Assembly (NCBI RefSeq): GCF_014651895.1
Contig: NZ_BMXT01000001.1
Location: 1,674,001 to 1,738,000 of the forward strand
DNA: 64,000 bases
Source of the DNA: Rhodanobacter panaciterrae
GTDB taxonomy: Bacteria; Pseudomonadota; Gammaproteobacteria; Xanthomonadales; Rhodanobacteraceae
Direction of reading: 5' to 3'
The position numbers were made by a program, and so were the translations under genes. Below the pieces are notes generated by a model. The model had not been told where the DNA came from. It ran no database searches and was given only the letters and a program-made list of their open reading frames with translations. Of the stretch, positions 48,365-57,400 are shown piece after piece. Numbering within the stretch: the first letter of the stretch is position 1; the number at the start of each line of letters is the position of its first letter.

Positions 48365-49297
48365 TCAGAGCGTCCATTCATAGAAATCGTGCACGATGGC
48401 GCGCGCGCCGAAATATTCCTTTTGCGTGATCAGGCCGGCGTTAAGCGCCTGCCCTTCCCGTTCGGTGGAAATGCCGAAGGAAAAATAGAGCCTGTTCGCA
48501 TAGGTGTTGGTGATGAGCTCTGCCAAGAGCAGACTGAGCGCGCCCAAGTGCTGCCCTTCGTCTGATGCGGCCAGATATTGGGTATGCACGGTCGTGCCGA
48601 AATCGTAGACAAGGACGCCCGCCAGAAGAATGTCGTCGCGGCGAGCCTCATGCAGCACGATATGTTGCGGAAACCGGGTTTGCAGCAGGCGCAATTCCGG
48701 CAAGCTGTGGACTGGCACGACGCCATGTTTCTGCAACACCTGCGAAAGCAACGCATGGAAGTCTGCGGGATTGGTACCGGCCTGCAACGCGATACCCGCC
48801 TTGCTTGCCTTGTTGACGGCACGCCTGCGTCCGTCCGTGAAGTGAAACGGTTCCTGCAACGCAATCACCGAGGACATGTCGCGACGGGTCAGTCGCGCTC
48901 CCAATCGATGCAGGGCATACAGGTCTTCTTCCGCGGGATGCGCATGGAACACGTGCGGAACTGCCTTGTAGATGACGCGTTCCACACCCAGCGAGCGATA
49001 GTGGTTGCCCAAGCTCTCAAATACCGCAAGCGTCGACTCGGCGCGCAACGCGTGGGTCGAAACAAGCCCGGCATAAGTAAGGCCACCATGGCTCATCACC
49101 AGGCTGTCCTTGATGTTCGCGGGAAAAACCGCCACGGCCTCGTTATCCCGCTCAACCATCAACGAACAGTCGACGAAGCGATCCGCGTGGTAATCCATGT
49201 AGCCGCGTCGGTGCAGCAGGTTGCCGTTCCTGGAATGCTCCACCACGGCGTCCCAGGCTCCCGCATCGGCTGAAACGTAGGGTCTAACCGTGAGCAT
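48365..49297 (-). CDS. GNAT-fold acyl/aminoacyltransferase (FemAB-related)
   Basis: 310 residues with the two-lobed GNAT architecture of FemAB-related proteins in surface-glycan clusters. [25 protein letters not shown] (N-terminal lobe), [15 protein letters not shown] (hinge basic helix), and [24 protein letters not shown] with [13 protein letters not shown] in the C-terminal lobe. Members acylate sugars or peptides; a natural role would be N- or O-acylation of the repeat unit. The ATG at 49297 overlaps the upstream gene by 14 bp. Confidence 0.75.
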   Translation of the reverse strand: MLTVRPYVSADAGAWDAVVEHSRNGNLLHRRGYMDYHADRFVDCSLMVERDNEAVAVFPANIKDSLVMSHGGLTYAGLVSTHALRAESTLAVFESLGNHYRSLGVERVIYKAVPHVFHAHPAEEDLYALHRLGARLTRRDMSSVIALQEPFHFTDGRRRAVNKASKAGIALQAGTNPADFHALLSQVLQKHGVVPVHSLPELRLLQTRFPQHIVLHEARRDDILLAGVLVYDFGTTVHTQYLAASDEGQHLGALSLLLAELITNTYANRLYFSFGISTEREGQALNAGLITQKEYFGARAIVHDFYEWTL

Positions 49298-50237
49298 GTT
49301 CGTCACCGACAACACAGGCGCCACGGGCTTCGGCAACCCCGAATCCATCCACCCCCATGTCGTTGCCGTTGTAGAACATCAGCAGCTTGTCGCGTTGCCG
49401 GATCAGCGCGGGATAACAGATGACCCGCGAATCCCAGCCGCTGGCGGACAGCGTCAGTCCCAGTGCCTCGTCGTGACGCTCCCAGCGGATGCCGTCATCG
49501 CTGTATGCGATGCCGGGAAAGTATTCGCCGCCGACATTGCCGCGCGTGAAGTACATAATGTATCTGCCACCGAGCCGATACACGCGCGGACGGCCGATGC
49601 GATATTCGCTGCCGCGGGGTAGCAGGCAGACATGGTCTTCGCGCGGTATGGCATCAAGATCGTCCGTCTCGACATAGCGGATGTGATAGCGCGGAAAAGG
49701 TTGGCCGCCGATGGTTTCCCAATCGTCACCAGCCGCATACCAGATGCGCCAGCGGCCGTTTTCGTGGATGACCGAGTGCACCGCGCCGATGGTGCTGCGA
49801 CCGGGTGCGCGATCGAGGATCGGCGTTTCCTGCACACGCCGAAAATGATCGCCGCCATCGGTTGAAACAGCCAGGCCGGTAAACGCCAGGAACTTGGCCT
49901 TGGCCACACGCTGGAAGCCGACATAGAACATGTGCAGGCCACCCGGCGCATCGACGACATCGCCCAGGATCATGCCATTGTCGTCGAAGCAGCCGTTCCG
50001 CCCGATATCGAGCACCGGCTCGACACTGACCCGCACGATGGACGCAGGGTCGTCCGCCCGCACGTCGACGTAGCCGATCCGACTGACGCCATCGGCATCG
50101 CGAAACCCCGCGTAAACGCGGATGAGCTCATCGTCGATGCGATACGGCGTCGGCGTAAGCGCCGAGTGACGCATCCAGCCGCCCACGCCATGCCGCGCGG
50201 TTTCGAACACCAGCCCTTGCTTGCTCCACTCGAACAT
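49284..50237 (-). CDS. Beta-propeller glycosidase-like protein (GH43/GH32/GH130-like)
   Basis: 317 residues with the repeating aromatic/Gly/Asp blades of five-bladed glycosidase propellers: LIRVYAGFRDADGVSRIGYVD, RWRIWYAAGDDWE, YIMYFTRGNVGGEYFPGIAYSDDG and KLLMFYNGNDMGVDGFGVAEA. No signal peptide is present, so it should be cytoplasmic, which is odd for a hydrolase but compatible with a phosphorylase-like or scaffold role in glycan assembly. Related proteins are seen in O-antigen loci with unassigned function. The ATG at 50237 lies 7 bp after the acyltransferase stop. Confidence 0.72.
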   Translation of the reverse strand: MFEWSKQGLVFETARHGVGGWMRHSALTPTPYRIDDELIRVYAGFRDADGVSRIGYVDVRADDPASIVRVSVEPVLDIGRNGCFDDNGMILGDVVDAPGGLHMFYVGFQRVAKAKFLAFTGLAVSTDGGDHFRRVQETPILDRAPGRSTIGAVHSVIHENGRWRIWYAAGDDWETIGGQPFPRYHIRYVETDDLDAIPREDHVCLLPRGSEYRIGRPRVYRLGGRYIMYFTRGNVGGEYFPGIAYSDDGIRWERHDEALGLTLSASGWDSRVICYPALIRQRDKLLMFYNGNDMGVDGFGVAEARGACVVGDEHAHG

Positions 50238-50244
50238 GCGTTCT

Positions 50245-50910
50245 TCAAAGCCTCACGTCGAGGCTGGACTTGCCGGGCACCGGCTTGGCCGGCGAGCCGA
50301 CATAGATCCGTCCCGGCTCGGTATCGCGGGTGACCAGTGCGCCGGCGCCGATCACATTGTCGGGCGCCACTTTCACATGATCGTTGAAGGTGGCGTTCAC
50401 CCCGATGAAGCTGTTCTCGCCGATCTCGCAATAACCTGAAATGACCGCATGCGAGGTGACGAACACGTTGTCGTGCACGACCGTGCGATGCCCTACGTGA
50501 TTGCCGCTCCACAGGATGCAGTTGTTGCCGATGCGTACGAACGGCTGGATGACATTGCTTTCGAAGATGAAGCTGTTCTCGCCCACGCCGGCATTGCGCC
50601 ATACGAATGCGCGCGTGCTGACGTACGTGGCAAACCGGTAACCTCTGCGTTTGGCATCCAGGTAAAAGCGCGTGCGCAGGCGATTGAGCTGGCTGGCCGG
50701 GATGGCGACAAACACATCGACGTCAGCCGGTGGGTAGTGCGCTTCCAGTGTCTCGTAGGCCACCACCGGACGACCTGCCAGCGTCGACTGCGCGAGATAG
50801 TCGCGCTCGACGCTGAAAGCCACCACGTCATAGTCGCTGTCGTGTTCGAAGTATTCGCAGGCGATCTGCGCGAACTCGCCGGCTCCGATCAGGACTAGCG
50901 GCCTTGACAT
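50245..50910 (-). CDS. NeuD/PglD-like left-handed beta-helix acyltransferase
   Basis: 221 residues. An N-terminal Rossmann-like domain begins SRPLVLIGAGEFAQIACEYF. From about 95 the protein has hexapeptide (LbH) repeats: VGENSFIFESNVIQPFVRIG, CILWSGNHVGHRTVVHDN, FVTSHAVISGYCEIG and VIGAGALVTRD, ending in VGSPAKPVPGK. This matches NeuD/PglD-type sugar N- or O-acetyltransferases. In the FdtA-FdtB pathway an acetyltransferase (FdtC) N-acetylates the 3-amino sugar; this is a plausible functional counterpart. It overlaps the isomerase gene by 16 bp. Confidence 0.85.
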   Translation of the reverse strand: MSRPLVLIGAGEFAQIACEYFEHDSDYDVVAFSVERDYLAQSTLAGRPVVAYETLEAHYPPADVDVFVAIPASQLNRLRTRFYLDAKRRGYRFATYVSTRAFVWRNAGVGENSFIFESNVIQPFVRIGNNCILWSGNHVGHRTVVHDNVFVTSHAVISGYCEIGENSFIGVNATFNDHVKVAPDNVIGAGALVTRDTEPGRIYVGSPAKPVPGKSSLDVRL

Positions 50911-51332
50911 GCTGCCATGTCCTCCAGGTACATGGCGCCACTGACTTCGCGCATGAACTCGGCGTAGTCGGTGATGTAATCGCTCTGGTCGTACAACTGG
51001 TCGGCCAGCACCATCAACACGCAATCTTCGCTGAAGTCGTACAACTCGCGCCATACCATGCGGCCGAGCATCAGCCCCTGCGAGGGATCGTCGAGCACGA
51101 CCTCGACTGGCCCGCTGCCATCGTCCAGCAGAAAGGTGACCGAGCCGCGCACCGCTACTGCCAGTTGATGCAGGTGGCGGTGTGCGTGCTTGCCCCGATG
51201 CACATCGTTCTGCGTGGCGTAGATGTAATACACGCGCCGGATCACGAAGGGTACGTTTCGATCCTCCTCCAATGCGATGAGCATGCCGCCGTTGTCGCCA
51301 TGCTTCTGCAACTGGATTCGTTCGATTTCCAT
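50895..51332 (-). CDS. dTDP-4-keto-6-deoxyglucose 3,4-ketoisomerase (FdtA/QdtA family)
   Basis: A 145-residue cupin of the FdtA/QdtA/WxcM-C family. It has the conserved VPFVIRRVYYIYATQNDVHRGKHAHRHL core with the His-rich active site at about 45-55, LAVAVRGSVTFLLDDG, and GLMLGRMVWRELYDFSEDCVLMVLAD. It converts dTDP-4-keto-6-deoxyglucose to the 3-keto isomer for amination by the FdtB-like enzyme. It is the first gene of the long minus-strand operon. RmlA and RmlB, needed for the precursor, are not in the window. Confidence 0.9.
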   Translation of the reverse strand: MEIERIQLQKHGDNGGMLIALEEDRNVPFVIRRVYYIYATQNDVHRGKHAHRHLHQLAVAVRGSVTFLLDDGSGPVEVVLDDPSQGLMLGRMVWRELYDFSEDCVLMVLADQLYDQSDYITDYAEFMREVSGAMYLEDMAACQGR

Positions 51333-51585
51333 GTTCTGGACCCGGCTGTAGATTCTTGGAAGATGCCCCTCTTGCTTGAGTGCCGCGCCGGTGTGGAAAG
51401 GTTGCGTCGTGATCGGGACTGCTCAAAGCACCAGCTTCGCTCTGGATGGCAGGCCGACCTGCTCCTGCCGGAGTTGGGCATGAACGCAACCTTTCATGGC
51501 GCAACCGGCACCCAGTTACACCAGGCTCTCTACAGCATCACGCGCACGAGCCTCGCTTAGGCATGAAGCAAGCCATGGGGGATGC
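51333..51585. promoter_or_regulatory. Divergent promoter region between glycan operon and cytochrome operon
   Basis: About 250 bp with no gene I can support. It should carry the promoter of the glycan operon (minus) and of the decaheme-cytochrome operon (plus). I see no convincing -35/-10 pair or operator, and no terminator. Confidence 0.35.
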
Positions 51586-52788
51586 ATGGGGATCGGCTGG
51601 ATGACGGCAACGCGCAAAAGCAGCTTGGGTAGCCAGAGGACTCGTCGAACGACGGGTGTGATCGCACTGTCGCTGACGGTGTTGCTGGCCGTGATGACCG
51701 GGCTTGGTGGCGTGTTGCTATGGTCGTCCGGTGCGCAGGCGCAGCAAACTGACAATGCGAGTGCCGGCCAGGCCCCCGCCCATCAGCCGTCCAGTCGCCT
51801 GAGCGAGAGCGATATCGCACGCATGCTGCCCTCCACCGACATGGGTGCTGGCGCATCGATGCATGGCGACATGCACGCGCGCGCATTCGACGGCAGCCAA
51901 GCCACACCGTTCGATGCCGCGCCGATCCCGCAGAACCCGTTGGCGCCGGGCGCGGATGCGATCGGCGCGAAGAGCTGCGCCGTCTGCCATGCGCTGGAAA
52001 CCATCCAGGCCTCGCACAGCCTGCATGTGGCCTCGTTCCGTGCAGGCAGCGCCAACACTGGGCCACAGGCTTCCTGCGAAGCCTGTCATGGCCCCGGCTC
52101 GGCGCACGCGAAGAACCCCGCGGCCGCGGGCCTGATCATCGCCTTTACCCACGACGCCAAGACCCCGATCGAGACCCAGACGCGCACCTGTCTGAGCTGC
52201 CACGTCGGCGGCGCGCGCCAGCACTGGATCGGCTCGGCGCACCAGGAGCGCGGGCTCTCGTGCACCGACTGCCACAACCCGATGACTCGGTCGTCGGCCG
52301 AAGGCGTGCTGGCGAAGGATTCCATCAACCAGGTATGCGCGACCTGTCACCAGGATGTTCGCGCCCAGTTCAACCGCCGTTCGCACATGCCGCTGCCGGA
52401 GGGCCAGATCTCCTGCGTCGATTGCCACAACCCACACGGCAGCATTACCCAGCCGCTGCTGAAGACCGACACCGTCAACGAGACCTGCACCACTTGCCAT
52501 GCCGAGAAGCGCGGACCGTTCCTGTTCGAGCATGCGCCGGTGGGCGAGAACTGCCTCAACTGCCACAGTGCGCACGGCTCGAACCAGGAAAACCTGCTGG
52601 TACTGCCGGTGCCGATGCTGTGCCAGCAGTGCCACACGAATAGCCAGCACCCAAACGATCTGCTGACGCGTCAGAACCTGCGCAACGGATTGGTGCCGGA
52701 CGAACGCGTGATGGAGCGCAGTTGCCTGAACTGCCACAGCAACATCCACGGCTCCAACAACCCCAATGGCGCCAAGTTCCACCAGTGA
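51586..52788 (+). CDS. Decaheme c-type cytochrome, MtrA/PioA/DmsE family
   Basis: 400 residues with exactly ten CXXCH heme motifs, with first cysteines at about 131, 164, 202, 226, 251, 277, 301, 323, 346 and 380. The signal sequence is unusually long (about 52 residues, RTTGVIALSLTVLLAVMTGL, ending GAQA). A heme-free segment of about 75 residues, longer than in MtrA and reminiscent of PioA, precedes the first heme. In MtrA/MtoA/PioA systems this protein sits inside the MtrB-type barrel and carries electrons across the outer membrane; DmsE is the relative in extracellular DMSO reduction. Starts at ATG 51586 or 51601 are both possible. The barrel gene follows 25 bp downstream. Confidence 0.93.
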   Translation: MGIGWMTATRKSSLGSQRTRRTTGVIALSLTVLLAVMTGLGGVLLWSSGAQAQQTDNASAGQAPAHQPSSRLSESDIARMLPSTDMGAGASMHGDMHARAFDGSQATPFDAAPIPQNPLAPGADAIGAKSCAVCHALETIQASHSLHVASFRAGSANTGPQASCEACHGPGSAHAKNPAAAGLIIAFTHDAKTPIETQTRTCLSCHVGGARQHWIGSAHQERGLSCTDCHNPMTRSSAEGVLAKDSINQVCATCHQDVRAQFNRRSHMPLPEGQISCVDCHNPHGSITQPLLKTDTVNETCTTCHAEKRGPFLFEHAPVGENCLNCHSAHGSNQENLLVLPVPMLCQQCHTNSQHPNDLLTRQNLRNGLVPDERVMERSCLNCHSNIHGSNNPNGAKFHQ

Positions 52789-52813
52789 ATGGCCATCGGC
52801 GAGAGGCGGCGAG

Positions 52814-55444
52814 ATGCTGAAGCGTAAACCTCTGACTGCGCTGCTGGGCCTGACACTTGGTCTGGCCAGCCCGTTGCCGCTGCTGGCGCAGACCGATGCC
52901 AGCGACAGCCAACGCGTGGGCAACATCCAGTTCGGCAACAGCCTCGATCCCACTGGTTGGGGCGCATATGCCGTGCCGGATCCGGTGGGCATGTCCTACC
53001 TGCATGCCGGCCAGCTGCGCACGCCGACCGGCGTGCTCTACCCCTGGCCCCACCAGATACCCGACGAGGCCCCGCTCGGCACGGGCGACTGGACGTATAC
53101 GTGGCTGGCTCAATTCGGCTACATCCACACCAGCGGCGATCGCAATGACGAACTCCTCCGCATGTATTCGGGCTGGAAGGATGGCGCCGCGCTGGGCATG
53201 TTCGCGTTCTCCGCCCTGAACCACAAGACCGGCCAATACATCGACTTCCGCGGCAGCCGGATCAGCAGCCAGGATCAGTACTACCGCATGCGCGCGGGCC
53301 GCTACGGCGACTATCACATCGAGGTGTTTTATCGGGATATCCCGCATACCCTGAGCACCACAGCCTTTCCGCTATGGAATGGCGTGGGCTCCACCAACCT
53401 GACTCTACCCAACGGTCTGGCCACCGGCAGCACGCCGGCCCAGGTGCAGGCCGTGGAGGCAAACCGGCCACGCCAGACTTTGTCGGTAACGCGCCAGAGC
53501 GAGGGCGTCAGCTGGGAAAGCGCGCTTTCCCGGAACTGGATCGGCTACGCCGGCGTGACCCATGAGAAACGCACGGGTGACCGCGACTGGGGCGGCCCGA
53601 TGTACCTGACCTACTTCTTCGGAGCTCCGGGGCCCGGTGGTCCCGGCACGCCGAACATTCCGGGCACCTACGGCGGCCAGTACGACACGGTGCGACCGGT
53701 CGACTTCACCACCACCGACGTCAACCTTGGCCTGCGCAACAAGGGCGGCGCCTCGGGCTGGCTGTTCAACTTCACCATGACCGGCTCGTTCTTCCGCGAC
53801 AACAAAAGCACCTTGAACTATGCGGTCCCGTTTGCCGTGGCGCCGGGCTCCACCTCGGTGGCCACCGGCGGCACCTGGTCGCTGGAGCCGGACAACAACT
53901 ACTACAACGTGCGGCTGGAAGCGTCGCATCCGCTGAAGCTCTGGCACGGCGAGTTTTCCATCTCGGCGGCCTACAGCAGCATGCGGCAGAACGATGCGCT
54001 GCAGGCGCCACTCAGTCCGATGTATTGCCCGAGCGGACAGTTCCTCGGCACGACCGGCATTGCCTGCGCGGACTGGAACACCACGGCTGCGCTGTCGCGG
54101 CAGGACGGCGATGCGCGCATCGACAGCGGCCTGCTCAACCTGCGCCTGGATTTCCGTCCCAGCGCGAAATTCAGCTGGCACCTCAATCTGCGCCAGCGCG
54201 ACGAAGACAACATGACGCGCTACACCATGTACAACCCGTTGACCGGACAGTACGGCTATGTCCCCGAGAACGGCGCGGAGCCGGTCGTTACCGGGCAGAC
54301 CGAACTGTTCCAGCCCGGCAGCCCGCTTTACCAGTCGAACTTCGCGCAGATCGCCAGCATTCCCTTCAGCTACAACGACCGCAAGACGGAGCTGGGCGGC
54401 AGCTACCGGGTCAACCAGAACAACACGCTGAGCGCGAGCTACCTGCTCGACCATCAGACGCCGCACCCGCGCGAACGTACTTACATCAACGACCAGCACC
54501 TCAAGCTGAGTTGGGATACCCGATCGCTCGGCAGCGCCACTCTGCGCCTCAGCTACGAATACCAGAAGCGCAGCGGCGGCCCCTACAACCCCGACCCGTA
54601 TCTCGCCGCGTATTCGCCCTCCATGCCCGGGTACGTGCCGCTTGCCGTCGGCGATACCGCGTTCACCGTCGCCCAGATGTACAAGTACGACATGAGCAAC
54701 CTCGAGGCGAGCAAGCTCAAGGCGATCCTGACCGAGCCGCTGGGCACCACGGCCACCTTCACCGCCACGCTGTATGGCAACCGCCTTCGCTACGGCGCGG
54801 ATATCGGGCGGCAGTCTTACGACACGACCGGCGCCGACTTGTCCTGGGACTGGGAGCCGACGGCATCGACCTCGATGAGCGTTTATGCCGGCATCGAATC
54901 GAGCCGGCTCAAGCAGGGCAATGTCAATGACAACGAGGCATTGGCCTTTTCCTCGCCGGAACAGGCCGACACGCAATTCGGTGGCCCGTTTTTCCCGTAC
55001 GCCAATTTCTGGACGGCGACGGACAACGAGCGCGACGTCGATGCCGGCGCGCATTTCAACCACGTCTTTTCACCGCGTGTCAGGCTCGATCTCAACTACG
55101 ACTACACCTATTCGCGCGGGCTCAACAGCTACAACTACGCCAGCCTGGCGGCGATCTCGTCGGTTTACCTGCCGTTCCTGACCGCGGCAGATATCGGCAA
55201 CAGTTTCCCGCCCAACGTCTATCGCATGCAGACGCTCACGGCCAATCTGAATCTCGGGCTGACCCGCAGAGTAGGCGTGCGTCTGTATGGCAAATACGAG
55301 TTCGGCAATTACGCCGACTGGCACTACGCCGGTTTCGGCATGCCTGCCGATCTCATCGTCGGCAACCGCGTCTTCACCGAGTTGGGTCCGCAGCCGCACT
55401 GGCATGCCATGGTCGTGGGCGTATTCATGACCGTGAAGCTCTGA
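52814..55444 (+). CDS. MtrB/PioB-family outer-membrane beta-barrel
   Basis: 876 residues with a signal peptide ([17 protein letters not shown]) and a long series of amphipathic strands rich in Tyr and alternating polar residues, ending at KL after [13 protein letters not shown]. Length, partner gene and repeated blocks ([59 protein letters not shown]) fit the MtrB/PioB decaheme-associated porins, which sheathe the MtrA-type cytochrome. The N-terminal CXXC of Shewanella MtrB is not seen. The ATG at 52814 has a GAGG site; the ORF extension overlaps the cytochrome gene. Confidence 0.9.
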   Translation: MLKRKPLTALLGLTLGLASPLPLLAQTDASDSQRVGNIQFGNSLDPTGWGAYAVPDPVGMSYLHAGQLRTPTGVLYPWPHQIPDEAPLGTGDWTYTWLAQFGYIHTSGDRNDELLRMYSGWKDGAALGMFAFSALNHKTGQYIDFRGSRISSQDQYYRMRAGRYGDYHIEVFYRDIPHTLSTTAFPLWNGVGSTNLTLPNGLATGSTPAQVQAVEANRPRQTLSVTRQSEGVSWESALSRNWIGYAGVTHEKRTGDRDWGGPMYLTYFFGAPGPGGPGTPNIPGTYGGQYDTVRPVDFTTTDVNLGLRNKGGASGWLFNFTMTGSFFRDNKSTLNYAVPFAVAPGSTSVATGGTWSLEPDNNYYNVRLEASHPLKLWHGEFSISAAYSSMRQNDALQAPLSPMYCPSGQFLGTTGIACADWNTTAALSRQDGDARIDSGLLNLRLDFRPSAKFSWHLNLRQRDEDNMTRYTMYNPLTGQYGYVPENGAEPVVTGQTELFQPGSPLYQSNFAQIASIPFSYNDRKTELGGSYRVNQNNTLSASYLLDHQTPHPRERTYINDQHLKLSWDTRSLGSATLRLSYEYQKRSGGPYNPDPYLAAYSPSMPGYVPLAVGDTAFTVAQMYKYDMSNLEASKLKAILTEPLGTTATFTATLYGNRLRYGADIGRQSYDTTGADLSWDWEPTASTSMSVYAGIESSRLKQGNVNDNEALAFSSPEQADTQFGGPFFPYANFWTATDNERDVDAGAHFNHVFSPRVRLDLNYDYTYSRGLNSYNYASLAAISSVYLPFLTAADIGNSFPPNVYRMQTLTANLNLGLTRRVGVRLYGKYEFGNYADWHYAGFGMPADLIVGNRVFTELGPQPHWHAMVVGVFMTVKL

Positions 55445-55457
55445 GGAGAACGCCGCC

Positions 55458-56165
55458 ATGTCTTCTACGCATCGTGTTCTTCATCTGGTGGCGGCCGTCA
55501 TCCTGTGGCTTCCCGCGTTTTCCATCGCCGCGGCCGAGGGCCCTCCAGCACACACGCCGGCGACATGGACCGACCTGCGCCAGCAGCAGCCCATCACCGG
55601 CGACGTCCAAGCCGGCCAAGCGAAGTCGGCCGTATGCGCCGCCTGCCACGGGCCGCAGGGCCTGGCCATCGTGCCGATCTTTCCGAACCTAGCCGGGCAG
55701 TCGGCGACCTATCTCTACGTGCAATTGATGACGTTCAAGAACGGCCAGCGCAACGACCTGGTCATGAGCGGCCAGGCCGCCGCGCTAAGCGACGCCGACA
55801 TGCGCAACCTCGCCGCCTATTACGCCTCGCTCCCGGCCAAGCCGGCTGGCCAGGCCGATGCCGCCTCCCGCGGCGGACGGCTGTTCCTCGACGGCGACCC
55901 GGCCCAGGGCGTACCACCCTGCCAGGGTTGCCATGGCCCGACCGGGCAAGGACCGCGGGTGTACCCCAGCAATACGCCACAACCGCCTTGGTCGACTTTC
56001 CCGCGATTGCACGGCCAATCGGCGATCTACGTGACCAAGGCGCTGGGCGATTTCAGCAACGGCACGCGCAGTGGCACGAGCAACGCGCAGATCATGCACA
56101 ACGTGGCGCAGACGCTCGGCGATGCCGACATACAGGCGCTGTCGACCTACATCGCGACGCAGTGA
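55458..56165 (+). CDS. Diheme c-type cytochrome (c4/c553-like)
   Basis: 235 residues with an N-terminal signal peptide and two class I cytochrome c domains. The heme motifs are CAACH (60-64) and CQGCH (155-159). Each is followed by a proline-rich segment and axial-Met candidates ([21 protein letters not shown] in the first, [24 protein letters not shown] in the second). It starts 13 bp after the barrel gene, preceded by GAGGAG. It probably shuttles electrons in the periplasm between the decaheme conduit and inner-membrane complexes, a role played by PioC, MtoD or FccA/STC in other systems. Confidence 0.9.
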   Translation: MSSTHRVLHLVAAVILWLPAFSIAAAEGPPAHTPATWTDLRQQQPITGDVQAGQAKSAVCAACHGPQGLAIVPIFPNLAGQSATYLYVQLMTFKNGQRNDLVMSGQAAALSDADMRNLAAYYASLPAKPAGQADAASRGGRLFLDGDPAQGVPPCQGCHGPTGQGPRVYPSNTPQPPWSTFPRLHGQSAIYVTKALGDFSNGTRSGTSNAQIMHNVAQTLGDADIQALSTYIATQ

Positions 56166-56523
56166 GCGAACAAGGCTTCCTGACCCAGCTGCGCACCCGG
56201 AATGGCGAACCCTCTGGCTGCGCCGGTGCAATCCGCCCCGGGTACACTCCACCTTGAATCACGAAATGACGTCGAGCCCGTGTCGGTTCGAAACGCGTTG
56301 CCGGATCCATCAAGCGTGGGCAGCCATCTCATGACCAGGGTCAACGATATGAAATCTGGACCAAGTCACCTCGTCATGACTCTGCCCGCTCCCGCGACGC
56401 GATTTCGTGCGTCATAAACAGGTAGGCGCCATGGCGGAGCATCACACTCTGCAGATCAAAGCCGGCCTGCACCGATACCGCGCCTGGCGGCATCACCCTG
56501 ATTGCCTAATCAGCGGAACTTCC
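56166..56523. other. Intergenic region after the cytochrome operon
   Basis: About 360 bp. Short overlapping frames (for example 56202-56417) have no recognisable coding character. The open frame of the next gene extends into this stretch, but its residues there are not signal-like. No terminator hairpin was found by eye. Confidence 0.4.
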
Positions 56524-57324
56524 GTGACCCGCACCCTCCTTGGCTACATCTCATTGGCCTTTGTGGCATGCCTTTCCATGCCGCTGCATGCCCAATCAAG
56601 CACCTTCAACGGTACCGCAGCGCTCAGTTCGCAATTGGTTGACCGGGGCCAGGCGATTACCGGCGATACACCCATCTTGCAGGGAGCCGCCTCCTGGACG
56701 TTTCCGACCGAGGGCACTGCATCCCAGTCCCTTCCATCAGGTTGGTCGCTGGGCCTGTCGGGGAGTGCGGAGGTGCGCTCCCTGGACCGTCTGGTGGAAG
56801 CCATGGCTCAGGCATCCCGCTATTGGTCCCTTTCAAGTGACTGGCAGATGCAGGTGAGCCTGCTCTACTACCGATATCCCGGCAGTACCGGCGGGTCAAA
56901 AGCCTTTGATCGAGCCGAAACGGGGATCAACTGGAGCTACCGGGACGTGCTGACCGCTGGCCTGTCGGCGATCCACGTCATCGGCGCCAAGAACCAGCGG
57001 CTGCGCGGTGCTGCCGACATCAACCTCCATTGGCCATTGACGCGGCACTTCTCCCTTTCCGCCGGCGCGGGCATCACCCAATCCCTCACGGCTCCCTATC
57101 GCCCCTACCGTCGCGTTTATGCCAGCTCCTACAGCCACGCCTACGCCAACTATTCCGACTCCACCCGCGCAAACCATTACAGCTATGGCCACGTGGGGTT
57201 ATTGTGGAGCAACGGACCTTGGCGGATAGAACTCGACCGCATCGTGACGGCCCCGGAAACACAGCAGCAATGGGCCAATCTGGACGCCTCACGCTGGGTC
57301 GCAACAATTTCGTGGTCCTTTTGA
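56524..57324 (+). CDS. Outer-membrane beta-strand protein, TorF-like putative porin
   Basis: About 266 residues. A signal peptide (TRTLLGYISLAFVACLSMPLHA, cleavage before QSS) leads to strands typical of small TorF/Gcw_chp porins: FNGTAALSSQLVDRGQAITGD at the N-terminus, alternating GWSLGLSGSAEVRSL and WQMQVSLLYYRYPG segments, and a terminal aromatic strand WVATISWSF. A GTG start at 56524 with GGA upstream is chosen over ATGs at 56407 or 56431 because it alone puts the signal peptide at the N-terminus. Its function is unknown. Confidence 0.68.
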   Translation: MTRTLLGYISLAFVACLSMPLHAQSSTFNGTAALSSQLVDRGQAITGDTPILQGAASWTFPTEGTASQSLPSGWSLGLSGSAEVRSLDRLVEAMAQASRYWSLSSDWQMQVSLLYYRYPGSTGGSKAFDRAETGINWSYRDVLTAGLSAIHVIGAKNQRLRGAADINLHWPLTRHFSLSAGAGITQSLTAPYRPYRRVYASSYSHAYANYSDSTRANHYSYGHVGLLWSNGPWRIELDRIVTAPETQQQWANLDASRWVATISWSF

Positions 57325-57330
57325 TGCAGA

Positions 57331-57365
57331 GGCAACCTTTTTGCGTTGGTTGGGTACTTACGTAG
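57331..57365 (+). promoter_or_regulatory. Candidate ECF-type promoter upstream of the sigma/anti-sigma operon
   Basis: GGCAACC at 57331-57337 resembles the AAC-containing -35 of ECF sigma promoters. A GTACTTACGTA segment lies 16 bp downstream, leaving about 35 bp to the sigma ATG. Autoregulation of the sigma operon through this site is inferred, not shown. Confidence 0.38.
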
Positions 57366-57400
57366 CGAACCCGCCGTAGTCCGATTACCCCCACCGAGCC

